NCBI RefSeq assembly: GCF_963855985.1
Contig: NC_087093.1
Coordinates: 16,259,001 to 16,323,000 of the forward strand
Direction of reading: 5' to 3'
DNA length: 64,000 nt
Source: Ostrinia nubilalis
Taxonomy: Eukaryota; Arthropoda; Insecta; Lepidoptera; Crambidae
A program made the translations under genes and the position numbers. The notes beneath the pieces are model-generated. The model had not been told where the DNA came from and did no database searches. It saw nothing but the letters and a program-made list of their open reading frames with translations. This document shows, piece after piece, positions 48,816-58,463 of the stretch. Positions within the stretch are counted from its first letter, which is position 1; each line of letters opens with the position of its first letter.

Positions 48816-48909
48816 GAGCCAAAGCATACACTGCGTAGCGCCGCACCGCTCGTGTGCCACAGATATTTCTATGTAAGACGATGTTGCAACGTATCGTGTT
48901 CTTTGGCTC
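48816..48909. mobile_element. 94-bp MITE with TAA target duplication
   Basis: GAGCCAAAGCATACACTGCG at the left; the right end in reverse complement reads GAGCCAAAGAACACGATACG. TAA before (48813-48815) and after (48910-48912). Third TTA/TAA-flanked MITE within 1 kb. Confidence 0.75.
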
Positions 48910-48963
48910 TAACAAGGACTCAAATTCAATTTTTTATTAGAATATAGGCCCTTTTTATGGTAC

Positions 48964-49227
48964 TGTGCCGGTATGCACAATACTTAATCTCTTCATATCT
49001 TATCTTGATCACGTTCACAGTGTCAGCACATTTATCACGTATAGTGCTGATGCTGTGACGTCATTTACCTTTGATCTATATCATATAAATAGTCGCGCAG
49101 TTCACATTAATAAACAGATTAATATCAGAGACTAACTACAACCCGTGTCTCATTTATACGGTCCCCCAACATGGCACAAATTGGTGACCCCGACGACGAA
49201 CCTGATGATCCCGACGAAGTTGCCACA
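48964..49227 (+). repeat. 5' LTR
   Basis: 264 bp, TG...CA. It contains a TATA box (TATAAATA, 49084-49091), a downstream AATAAA (49109-49114), and near its 3' end a primer-site-like GGCACAAATTGGTGACCCCG (49173 onward), unusual inside an LTR. Flanked on the left by GTAC. Confidence 0.9.
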
Positions 49228-49230
49228 AAT

Positions 49231-49245
49231 TGGTGACCCCGATGA
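49231..49245 (+). promoter_or_regulatory. putative primer binding site
   Basis: TGGTGACCCCGATGA starts with the TGG complementary to a tRNA CCA end and lies directly downstream of the 5' LTR. The same core recurs inside both LTRs (49182, 50959), at 49277, and degenerate at about 49428. The tRNA used is not identified. Confidence 0.6.
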
Positions 49246-50149
49246 AGAAGACGACCCCGACGAAGATGGCACAAATTGGTGACCCCAACGAAGTCGAAGA
49301 AGCAGACGAAGCCGACGAACGACGACGAAGTTAAACACGTACGAAACAACGTGATGTGAGACGTAACCTCCATCACCACCATCTTCAGCATCAGCCTCCG
49401 CCAGCTTTCATCTGACATGGAATCAAATTGGCTACCCCGATTGAGCAGAGCAAATCCGTGACGTCACTTCAACATCAATCATCGTCATCATGTCAACTCC
49501 GTGCAAGTCGTGCAACACAACACTACGAGAAGTCGCTGCCAGTGGGTGTCACATCCGTATTCCCGATTTCTAAAAGGACCAACCTCGTCTGTGTAGCTGG
49601 AATCAGTCTTGGAACTTCAAAAGAATCAAATCGCTAATAAAATATTAGAGAATGCAAAAATAATGAAGTCTCAGCAGTTCAACAGTCAACTACAACATCA
49701 GCAAAATTCAAGACCAAACAATGGAAAATGTGCTAACACAGCTATAACATGTGCAACTGAAATAATAATTGTGCCATGACCGTGAAAATTTGCGACGCAG
49801 CAGTTACATTCGTCGAACTAAAGGCCAAGGTCGCCTAGTGAAGTAAGAAGATTTTGTTATTATAATATGTATCAACGTATACAAAAAAATGTGAAAAAAC
49901 CATGTGATTGGAAACAAACGAACCAAGGAAACTAAAAATCGCACAGCCAGCACGGCTTCTGTGCTATCTACCCGTCTAATCGCCTTATTGTTACCGACTG
50001 AAAAAGTGGTATAAGGTTTTTTAATCGTTACGGGAGCAACATATCAGGAGCAAATCCTGTAAAGCAACAATGCCAAATGAGCAATATGTTATTATGCCAC
50101 GAATGGTTCAAAGATAAACACTTACGGTGAGAAAACGCTGACTCTTAAC
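49246..50149 (+). other. LTR element interior, gag/pol-like region without intact genes
   Basis: Begins with repeated GACGAAG/GACCCCGACG words derived from the primer-site region, then about 700 bp with only short frames. A 69-codon frame (49428-49637) may overlap a decayed gag end (an FP/SKRTN-like stretch near 49560), but this is weak. No protease or zinc-knuckle motif was seen. Confidence 0.4.
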
Positions 50150-50480
50150 TTGGGAATTCAATCATTTAGAAAAATGTGAGTCCCTCCAGAGCGAATATTT
50201 CTTAGGTTATCCGATAACGAGCCAAGGAATTCGCCCAACAGAGCAGAAATATAAAGCCATCGATGAATTGAAACACAGTTAAGGAATTGAGAAAATTACG
50301 TAGCCGCGTATCGAAGTTGAATACTTTGAATATTTCAAGAATGATAATTCGCCTATCCTTTGGTCTTCAGAAGCCGATAACGCTTATGAAATGTGCAAGG
50401 ACACAAGGCATGAACGCTGTGACTACAGCGCACCCATCGCGTAACGCCGAGCTTGCGCGAGGGCAATCCACGACTGTGAA
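50150..50480 (+). pseudogene. broken pol (RT end / RNase H start) relic
   Basis: Three frames in sequence carry fragments of a Ty3/gypsy polymerase. The first, 50166-50282, shows LEKC, then EYFLGYPITSQGIRPTEQ and KAIDELK, the RT palm-thumb boundary. The second, from 50275, shows TVKELRKL. The third, 50336-50405, shows PILWSSEADNAYEMCKD, the RT-RNase H connection. Then, back in the second frame, AVTTAHPSRNAELA marks the RNase H start. At least two frameshifts and in-frame stops break it, and the catalytic YxDD part and all downstream domains are missing. It cannot encode an active enzyme. Confidence 0.75.
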
Positions 50481-50725
50481 AACGCCAGATAAGGAAGAAG
50501 CCAGTGGTTATGTTTTGTTATAATCTCATCTTTATAAACGTTTTCCCATTTTTCACCACATGATTTGTATAACGTAGATAGTTATTGTAATTTGTATTAT
50601 GTAATTAGCACATTATTTTTATTTCTTGTATGTAAGTATGTAGAGATTGAACATTGAACCTGTATTAACGTAGATAATTTATGTATGTTATTGTAATTAG
50701 CGCATTATTTTATTTTTTCTTATTT

Positions 50726-50737
50726 AAAGGGGGGGAG
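50726..50737 (+). promoter_or_regulatory. polypurine tract
   Basis: AAAGGGGGGGAG just upstream of the 3' LTR (3 bp, TAC, between them), the expected plus-strand primer. Confidence 0.75.
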
Positions 50738-50740
50738 TAC

Positions 50741-51004
50741 TGTGCCGGTATGCACAATACTTAATCTCTTCATATCTTATCTTGATCACGTTCACAGTGT
50801 CAGCACATTTATCACGTATAGTGCTGATGCTGTGACGTCATTTACCTTTGATCTATATCATATAAATAGTCGCGCAGTTCACATTAATAAACAGATTAAT
50901 ATCAGAGACTAACTACAACCCGTGTCTCATTTATACGGTCCCCCAACATGGCACAAATTGGTGACCCCGACGACGAACCTGATGATCCCGACGAAGTTGC
51001 CACA
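50741..51004 (+). repeat. 3' LTR
   Basis: 264 bp, no differences from the 5' LTR found by eye, including the embedded primer-site-like segment. Followed by the GTAC target duplication. Confidence 0.9.
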
Positions 51005-51595
51005 GTACTTATACACAGACCAATATAGCTTGCCCTATCACCACTTTCGGACAATTATATGGGCTAGTGCTGAGAAGAAGTGACGGAAGAAACTCAGTCA
51101 AAATAATAAATAAACGTTTGAGTTGAGTAATTTAAAAAGAAAGATCAGTAAAGAAAATAATAAATGACCCATTTCAACGTGAATGTAACTTAAATTGAAC
51201 TTAAAACAGAGAAATCATACAATTAATAGGATTAATTGTTTTAATACCAAATCTTGATTAGAAGCTCTTTCTTCACCAGCCACTTTTCAAACACAATTAT
51301 TATTAAATCTCCTCTCATATTAAAACCTGTTTTAATTCATCAGAGCTATGTCCTTTCAGAGTTAAGATCATTAACATATTCCATCATATTCATGCTTCAT
51401 CGCAGACTATCACACTATCTACTAAACAACGATAAAAACATAGTTGCAAAGTATAGCAACCGATCGATCTAGATTCTAAGTCCATTTTCCACAGGCAGTG
51501 ACGTCATTATGATACGGCATTTATTGCGAAGCCATTCCTAAGGCTAACGACCATTTCTTTATTCTTGGAATTTTCCACATTTTTTATGCAGCACA

Positions 51596-51835
51596 TAGCA
51601 GGTATTTGACTGTAATCACTCCTGAGGTTCAATTGGATGCAGGCCGCCATCAACTGGCCATTGTGAAAATCATTGGGGGAGGCCTATGTTCAGCAATGTA
51701 CATCCTAGGGCTGAAATGATTATGATGAAGACACCTGAGGTTAAGTAGTGAGATGCAGTCTAGGATGGACCTGCCCTGTAAGTGCCTATTCACTCTCGCC
51801 TTAAAGAGTCCAGGAGTATAATGCTCGGGAAAGAC
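51596..51835. repeat. interspersed repeat, copy split by an RTE insertion
   Basis: The left part (GCAGGTATTTGACTGTAATC...) and the right part (GAGATGCAGTCTAGGATGG, TGCCCTGTAAGTGCCTATTC) are contiguous in the copy at 29106-29215, but here are separated by 51630-51733. Continues to about 51835 (GCTCGGGAAAGACAGCAGC). Confidence 0.65.
51630..51733 (+). mobile_element. RTE-type 3' end nested in another repeat, 9-bp TSD
   Basis: Shows GGATGCAGGCCGCCATCAAC, CATTGGGGGAGGCCTATGTT and a GCTGAAATGATTATGATGAA tail. CCTGAGGTT flanks both sides (51621-51629, 51734-51742). It lies inside an older repeat, giving relative ages of the two families. Confidence 0.85.
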
Positions 51836-52380
51836 AGCAGCAATTAGATATTCTGTAGCTCTATTTCAGTATAGTTTAGAGATAATAATCTAGGTGCCTA
51901 GAATCAAAAGCACATCTACATTTTTGATGCAAAATAATACTTATTACAAGGAGCATAAGATGCCACGGTGTTAAGCTTGAGTTGCTGTATATTTCTGTTA
52001 CAAACACACAGTTATTCAGCGAACATCTCTGAAACCAAAGTCGGAAGCGTCAAGACATATCTGTCATATAAAACATACCTAAAGACGCGGTTTAAAATGT
52101 TTGACAGCTGTAAACCGTCACTCGTTATGACATGTCTGAGTATGCTTACTATAATATACGGCAAGTTTATGGTTAGAACCAAGCATCTTAGTTGAGGCAG
52201 GATTTTAGTGTTACTACAGTTGTGTTTACAGCTTCCTTGGAACTGCTAATTGAATACAAGAATTTCACAAATTACTTTGGATTTACACATCATTTTGCTT
52301 GGAGAATGACTGCCAAATACTCAATTTACATCATCGTGTCATTTAGTCTCCTCCACTGCACGACCCTCTCCAATTAACTA
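51836..52380. other. gene-free stretch
   Basis: Two overlapping short plus-strand frames (51968-52377) have no recognisable features. Confidence 0.35.
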
Positions 52381-52489
52381 GTAGGCCTAAGATGCGCGCC
52401 GCGATAAGCGTTTATCACGTCATTTTATCGATTTTCCCCATACATTTTGACGTCGATAAAAGTTATCACGGCGCGCATCTTAGGCCTAC
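52381..52489. mobile_element. 109-bp foldback MITE
   Basis: GTAGGCCTAAGATGCGCGCC at the left, perfect complement at the right, with pairing extending through GCGATAA/TTATC-type words (arms about 30 bp). No clear TSD. Non-coding. Confidence 0.7.
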
Positions 52490-52534
52490 AGGAAATGGAC
52501 TTGGCCTGCACTCCCCACGCTAACCAAACGAGTT

Positions 52535-52556
52535 GGGATGGGATGGGATGGGATGG
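52535..52556. repeat. (GGGAT)n microsatellite
   Basis: Four tandem GGGAT units plus a partial one. Confidence 0.8.
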
Positions 52557-52744
52557 ATCCTCCATTTGCCTGTGTTAAATTAAAGGTGGATACCAAATGA
52601 CCTAATGATGATCATTTTAAAACTATTTTTAGCTCATCACACGAACATTCGTCCTCAGCGAAATTTGAATTGGAATTCACAATATGGTACAATGCGGTGG
52701 TCAAATAGGTATTTGGTTATAGTATAAAAAAGACCACATCTACA

Positions 52745-52972
52745 CTACGAGTAATATTATAAAGAGGAAAACTTTGTTTGTTTGGTTGTAATGAATAGGC
52801 TCAAAAACTACTCGACCGTTTTTAAAAATTCTTTCACCATTCGAAAGCTACATTATCCACGAGTAACATAGGCTAAATTTTATTTTGGAAAAAAAATGGG
52901 TTCCGTAAAATATGTAGATAATGTAGTCCACGCGCGCGAAGCCGTGGGCGGAAAGCTATTGTTTAATATTTT
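52745..52972 (+). repeat. lepidopteran interspersed repeat
   Basis: Starts with the AATATTATAAAGAGGAAAAC head, has ATGAATAGGCTCAAAAACTA and TTCACCATTCGAAAGCTACA, and ends with GCGCGCGAAGCCGTGGGCGG AAAGCTA. This combination is a common non-coding interspersed family by memory. No TSD determined. Confidence 0.55.
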
Positions 52973-53205
52973 TTGCGTATGGCAACACATACAATTATTT
53001 GAGATCCGCCATCGACTCTACACGTCAGGCCACAATTAATGACCCACCTTCCTGATATAATGTTACAACTAAATTAATTGCGATCCTCGATAATCATGAT
53101 GCGATCTTTTGTGTACTCGTAACATTATCTTGTGCCTACAATAGTGTAAAAAGTAGTTTTGAACTGTTAACACTGCGCGGGGCGTCGCGGTGTTTCATAT
53201 AGTCG

Positions 53206-53724
53206 TGTCTCACTAGGACGCCATAGTGATGAACGCTAGTCCATAGTCCTTAAAATTGTGGACCGAAACCTAAGCACAAAACCTTATTCAAATCATGCTC
53301 AAATGCTTGAATTTGAATCATACGACAATTCTTAGTATAGCCTATGCTATATAACTGGATAGCTAAGACAAAGCAATGTGACTTCATAAAATTATTCGTG
53401 AAATTATTGAAATATGTTTTTTCATGATCAAAGCTCCTTGAATTTAGGTATCACTACTCTAATATCGCTTAAGTAGAGCAGTAAAATGCAAAGTAGAGCC
53501 AATTTTCACCTGCGATTGTAGCGCTTGGACACAAAAGGGGTAGATGAATATTAGGGTTATGAAAAGTAAGCCACAAACATTTTGACACAGTAAAATGAAA
53601 GTTAGAGACAATTTGCCCTGCCAATGCAGTGATTGGAGACAAAAGGATTATGGACGATGGATATTAGAAAAAAAAACAGATTTTGGCGACAACTTGACTA
53701 CATCCATGGCGTCCTAGTGAGACA
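53206..53724. mobile_element. 519-bp inverted-repeat element with internal duplication
   Basis: TGTCTCACTAGGACGCCAT (53206-53224) is perfectly inverted at 53706-53724. The interior holds two imperfect direct repeats (around 53488-53560 and 53598-53675, both with TAGAG(C/A)CAATTT and GGA(C/G)ACAAAAGG). No TSD and no coding frame. A non-autonomous DNA transposon is likely. Confidence 0.65.
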
Positions 53725-54239
53725 TAACCTATCCAAGACAAATTGTGAGCGATAATCTGAGTGCTCGCTCCCGAACGGGCAACACACGTCATCGAGATTC
53801 CTCGTATCATTTTTCAATACGCCACGACGTAATGTTGACTTTGCTTGCCCGTTTTATATAGACTTTAAAAAATAAGGTTTTAAGTGTAAGTAATGGGATA
53901 TGTTTGGCCTTTTGCTAGTATGTTACCGTATGCAAAAGATTTGAATTATGAAATGAGAGAACGCGAATGTAAGCGGTATTTCTAACCTCGGTGATGTGCA
54001 ATAAGAAAAAATTAGTTGTCCAGTCCATGTTATATTAATGTGATTGGTGTATCAATTTTGAAGACAAAAAGTGTATTTTTTTTATTTGATGACTTTTATC
54101 GTTAGTAGATTAGGTAGGTAAGTTCAAATTTCATTTTTACTTTAAATAGAGTTCACAAATGATTGTATATGTATAGAGAACTTGTGACGCCTTATTAGAT
54201 GTCTCATAATTATCTTAGTTAAGAATAACTTAACAGTAA
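53725..54239. other. gene-free stretch
   Basis: Nothing supported. Confidence 0.35.
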
Positions 54240-54360
54240 GGCTGAGCTGCACCACCTAACTTTGACCGTAACTATAACGATAACCGGTGATTTTTGTATG
54301 AAGTTTGACAGATTTCTGACGTTTGTTAAAGTCAAAGTAAGATGGTGTAGTAACCCAGCC
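54240..54360. mobile_element. GTTGCACCA-family MITE, TAA target duplication
   Basis: 121 bp. GGCTGAGCTGCACCACC at the left and GGTGTAGTAACCCAGCC at the right, with CGATAACCGGTGATTTTTGT inside. TAA flanks both ends (54237-54239, 54361-54363). Confidence 0.85.
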
Positions 54361-54689
54361 TAAGATTTTCCTTAGTTAATTTTATATGCCTTTTAATTTC
54401 ACAACCTTCCTAACAGTTAATAATTTTACAGCCGCAACAACAAACTCTATACAGCTTAGAACAAATTATGCTTCTTTGGACGTAGAGCAGAAACTCTTGA
54501 GCATAATAGCTTTTATTGTGTTTAACAAATGACCATCGCGGCATGTAAGCCGTATGTACGCTAGTGATGTGAGAGAAGACATTTTTATCGACAATAGAAA
54601 TAAACAATCGATGAGCTTCTTTCTAACAGTGTCACTGTGAAGGACAGTGATTTTGACTTTGGAAATAAAGTTAGTTTGCGAAAATAACA

Positions 54690-54830
54690 ATTACTAGCTG
54701 ACCCAACGAATTCTGTACCTACTATGCTCATCAGAAATGTAGGATTCTAATGGTGAAGGATTTTTCAAATCGGTCTAGTAGTTTTTGGAGACTGTCAATC
54801 AAACAATCAAAGTATAGATTGTATTTTACG
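54690..54830 (+). repeat. interspersed repeat fragment
   Basis: TAGCTGACCCAACGAATTCT near the start and CAAATCGGTCTAGTAGTTTT near the end match a common lepidopteran non-coding family by memory. Diverged and truncated. Confidence 0.4.
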
Positions 54831-55357
54831 TTTTGCTAATTTAAAAAGCGCGGTGTGAAATTGACAAGGAAATCATACTTTTACATGAAGAGGTGATTGA
54901 TGTTAGGATGTAGTTGACCTGATTTTTTATACTCAAATTAACGATACACTAAACTATCGACATCTGCACGTCACTATCGTGTACGTTATGCAGGAAGTGA
55001 TATGATGTTATTTGTCGTCGTGTTTGTATTTAATGGTGAATTGTTAATGATAGTGCACCATCATTTGTTCACCATGATCCATGGACATTGTAATGCTCTA
55101 TGTTTTTCCAGGCCATTTGTAGAGACGTCTGTGAGATGAACAATGACTGAGGTATCCGCAAACAATTATATTATTACGTATGTACATTTTAGTTCAACCA
55201 TGTTGTTACCTTGTACAAAAGCTCAAGAAGGAGTTTATTTCTTGTTGAACTTGTGTATAATAATATCGTTGATCGAAGATCAATTAAAAAAAGAACTGGA
55301 CCGCATTTAATTACATCGTTTTGTAAATCTATATTTATAGTTTAAATGCGAAAATAA
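54831..55357. other. gene-free stretch
   Basis: No feature supported. Confidence 0.35.
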
Positions 55358-55475
55358 GGCTGGGTTGCACCATCTTACTTTAACTTTGACAAACGTCAAA
55401 AATCTGTCAAATCCCATACAAAAAGCACCGGTTATCGTCATAGTTACTGTCAAAATTAGGTGGTGCAACTGAGCC
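55358..55475. mobile_element. GTTGCACCA-family MITE, TAA target duplication
   Basis: 118 bp, inverted relative to 54240: GGCTGGGTTGCACCATCTTA at the left, GTGGTGCAACTGAGCC at the right. TAA at 55355-55357 and 55476-55478. Includes the ACAAACGTCAAAAATCTGTC word shared with 58257-58362. Confidence 0.85.
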
Positions 55476-55489
55476 TAACTCTGTCTATC

Positions 55490-55660
55490 TGTCTGTCGGT
55501 CTTGCTTTCACGCCTAAACCACTGAACCTATAGATAGTTTGGGTGCCGGGAAACGACATAGAATAGATTTTATCCCGGTTTTTGAAACAGGGACGTGCGC
55601 GATAAAGTTTTTCTGTGACAGACAAAATTCCACGCAGGTGAAGCCACATATTGGCTAGGA
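55490..55660 (+). repeat. interspersed repeat fragment
   Basis: CTGTCTATCTGTCTGTCGGT followed by TTCACGCCTAAACCACTGAA and TTTTATCCCGGTTTTTGAAA is the common lepidopteran 'CTGTCTGTC' repeat. It is cut off near CGCAGGTGAAGCCAC. Confidence 0.5.
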
Positions 55661-56428
55661 ATGATACTGAATTGCTGGAATCAATAGCGAACTAAATTCG
55701 GTTATTTAGCCGTTTGGATAGAGCTATGTTAAACACTGATGACACTTGAATCCACAACCAGGGTTGCCACCCTAGTTGCTACAAAACCCTAAAGTTTTCC
55801 ATGCCAGCACCCAAAACTGCTTCTATCAGATATATTCCACTTCTCCTAGGGTTAAACCACCACCCATAAACACACCCTGGACAAAAAGGACAAGTGCTCA
55901 ATGCAAATCGTAGCCATGTCGCACGCTAGCCCGGCCCACAGTATCGTAACTCGCGGGTGACTCATGCGCAGTCGCGTACGTCGTAAACATAGAATATGAA
56001 GCGCAGAAGGACCACTTTGGGTTAGAAGTGAAATGGAAATGATCAGTAGGCTTGCTCTTACTTGGAAGCATAGAGACATCCGAAAAACCAGTTGAATCAA
56101 AGTCGTACAGCAGATACAAGGAACCAGATGTAGAGATGCTTCTGATCTCTTGTCTTATACGTTTCAAGAACTAATAGATAGATGGCATTAATATAGCTTT
56201 AGCCGGTTTTCTATTTGGAGTTACTTCTACGATTTAAGCTCTCATTCCATTACGTAGAAGATGTCATCTTCAAAAACCGGGATAAAAGTCTTAGTTTATT
56301 AATGACAATAAGAAGTTGGTCACTTCTGTCGCTGAATTCAGGTGGACCATAGATTACAGTTGCAATATTAAGGTGACTTCATTAAATTCTCTCTCTTTTG
56401 TGCTTTGCACTCCTGTTGCTGCTCTTAT
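55661..56428. other. gene-free stretch
   Basis: Two overlapping minus-strand frames (55852-56100, 82 codons; 55898-56167, 89 codons) use the same DNA in different frames and have no recognised domain. Confidence 0.3.
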
Positions 56429-56551
56429 CATCATCATCATCATCATCTCAGCCATAGAACGTCCACTGCTGAACACAGGCCTCCCCCAATACCCAATAAA
56501 TATTGGTAGCGGGCTGCACCCAGCGCCTTTATGATGTCTTCGGTTCACCTT
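56429..56551 (-). mobile_element. RTE-type 3' end, minus strand, 13-bp TSD
   Basis: The (ATC)n tail at the left edge is followed by the reverse complement of the RTE coding end (ACGTCCACTGCTGAACACAG, GCCTCCCCCAA). TTGCTGCTCTTAT stands perfectly on both sides (56416-56428, 56552-56564). 123-bp insertion. Confidence 0.88.
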
Positions 56552-57342
56552 TTGCTGCTCTTATGGAGACGCTAAAAAGCTCCATTTTGTGTTCGCCTAT
56601 TTCAATTTCAGAGCAGTTCGTGAATAAAGTCAACACCCACCTTCAAGCAGCCCTGCTGGCTGCACAACAGTGTACCTTCTGCGCCTATTTACGACTGTGG
56701 TCGTGCCTGTGTCTGTCATAAACCGGCCCAAGCGGGGGGCGCTGATAAGCTGCCAGTTTGCATATTCTGCGGACTTGGCGTTTGACGAGTGATGAGACAA
56801 AAGGTGGAGATAAAAGAGGTTTATGCAGTACATTTGTACGACTTTTTTTAGGATTGACGTTCGCTTGATACGGACTGTAACCGAGAAAGTGCAAGATGAT
56901 GTGATATGGAGTCAATAATGGGAACGTGGGTGGTTTTGTTGTGAACTACTTATTTATTAAACATGGAAAACAAAGAACAGTGAATATCTACTGAATGTAG
57001 TTAAATACTGGATATAATAAAAACCATTTGAAAAACATTCCCTGCAATAGTCCTTAGAAATTCCTGGAAATATAACCTGTACAAGGAACGAGGCGCAAAT
57101 ATTTTATCCGGAAACTTAAGACAGCAAAATGTATGTAAATTTTAAACAACTGTACACGGCCGTTCCTTAGAACCTTAAATATCGAATCCCAGCTTACTAG
57201 GAAGCGAAATCTTACAAAGCTGAATGTCCCTATTAAACTGTCACCGCGTTCCCGAGATTATCCCGGGGAGCTATTATTCACAAATATGCAACTGTGGGCA
57301 GCCCGAGATATGTAAGGCCTGTAATGCTAATCTTTTATTATA
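56552..57342. other. gene-free stretch
   Basis: Short frames at 56503-56915 on both strands overlap each other; none recognised. Confidence 0.35.
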
Positions 57343-58023
57343 CAGGGTGGAAACGATAAGTGATCTCATTCGATTATTTCTAAACTACACAAGATATCGA
57401 AAAACTGATTACTAATCCTGAAAGTACTTCACAAGCTCTATCCAACGGTACCAATATTAGGTTACAGAATTAACTGGATCTATCCGAAAATTTAATGTTT
57501 TCAGCCTCCATACTAAATGTATGCCGGCCAAACAATAATAGAAGTATAATTTTCTTTTTATTAAATAATAAACACTTATAATGAACTCTTAAATTGCATT
57601 CTTATTTAAAATTATTCTTGGAAAACATTGGTTTTAGGCTTTACTTGCTATAATATTAACAAAACATGAGTGCCATGACTGTGGCTGTACTAAATGTATG
57701 GAAGCTGGAAACATTGAATTTTCGAATGGACCCAGTTTATTTTGTAACCTATTATTGGTACCATTGGATAGAGCTCGTGAAGCACTTTCAGGGTCAGTAA
57801 CCAGTTTTTGAATATCTTGAATAGTTTTTAATATTATGTGGTTTTACTAAATGTATGACAGCTGGAAACATTGAATTTTCGGATAGATCCAGTTTATTCT
57901 GTAACCTATTATTGGTACCGTTTGAAAGAGCTTGTGAAGCACTTTCAGAATAAGTAATCAGTTTTTCGATATCTTGTATAGTTTAGAAATAATCGAGTGA
58001 GATCACTTATCGTTTCCACCCTG
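57343..58023. mobile_element. 681-bp TA-flanked element with long TIRs and a duplicated arm
   Basis: CAGGGTGGAAACGATAAGTG at the left pairs with the right end over about 180 bp at high similarity; TA flanks both sides (57341-57342, 58024-58025). The right arm is present twice in tandem (around 57690-57830 and 57843-58023), both with GCTGGAAACATTGAATTTTC and TAACCTATTATTGGTACC. So one inverted and two direct copies of the same ~150-bp block occur. Non-coding. Tc1/mariner-type by TSD. Confidence 0.8.
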
Positions 58024-58256
58024 TAGATGAGAGCTTTCGTCAGTAGTATAACTAAACTACATAACTACTATAAAGCGTTTATACAGCCATTGCTCCTATT
58101 GGAGTCCGTTTGGGATCGTGTGGGATATGTGAACTCGATCGAAGTGGAAGCCTTAAGGGACGTTTGTATGCAAATGACGTTATAAAATATAATAGAGCGC
58201 GATTTAAAGGAAAAATAATGTGAGAGGTAGTATTGGTATTATGCTTGGTAGACTTA

Positions 58257-58362
58257 CGCTGAGTTGCACCACCTAACTATAATGGTAACCGGTGCTTTTT
58301 GTATGGAGTTTGACAGATTTTTGACGTTTGTCAAAGTTAAAGTAAGATGGTGCAACCCAGCC
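58257..58362. mobile_element. GTTGCACCA-family MITE, TTA target duplication
   Basis: 106 bp. CGCTGAGTTGCACCACC at the left, GATGGTGCAACCCAGCC at the right; TTA at 58254-58256 and 58363-58365. It lacks about 14 bp near the left arm relative to 54240-54360. Confidence 0.85.
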
Positions 58363-58463
58363 TTAGGTTCGAGAAAGTAGAAAAGAAAAAAGGGAAAAGC
58401 AAAACGTAAGATTATTGCGCCTTTTATGATAAAATACGAGTATTTCCAAAGTGTCGTTCGTCG

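Larger units (their letters stand above)
48964..51004 (+). mobile_element. non-autonomous Ty3/gypsy-type LTR retrotransposon
   Basis: A complete 2041-bp element: 264-bp LTR, 1513-bp internal region, 264-bp LTR. The LTRs look identical base for base, start TG and end CA, and are bounded by GTAC on each side (48960-48963, 51005-51008), so the insertion is recent. A tRNA-primer-site-like TGGTGACCCC begins 4 bp after the 5' LTR, and a polypurine tract (AAAGGGGGGGAG) lies 3 bp before the 3' LTR. The interior keeps only broken pieces of pol (50150-50480) and no intact gag, protease, RT or integrase. It must have been copied with proteins supplied in trans. Orientation is taken from the primer site and polypurine tract. 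Confidence 0.9.

Noticed and set aside
49125..49418. 97-codon minus-strand frame with repeated His/Arg and Val/Gly words
   Set aside because: It is the complement of the repeated GACGAAG/GACCCC sequence of the LTR leader and has no independent coding support.
55852..56167. Two overlapping minus-strand frames of 82 and 89 codons
   Set aside because: They use the same DNA in different frames and neither resembles a known protein; left as non-coding.
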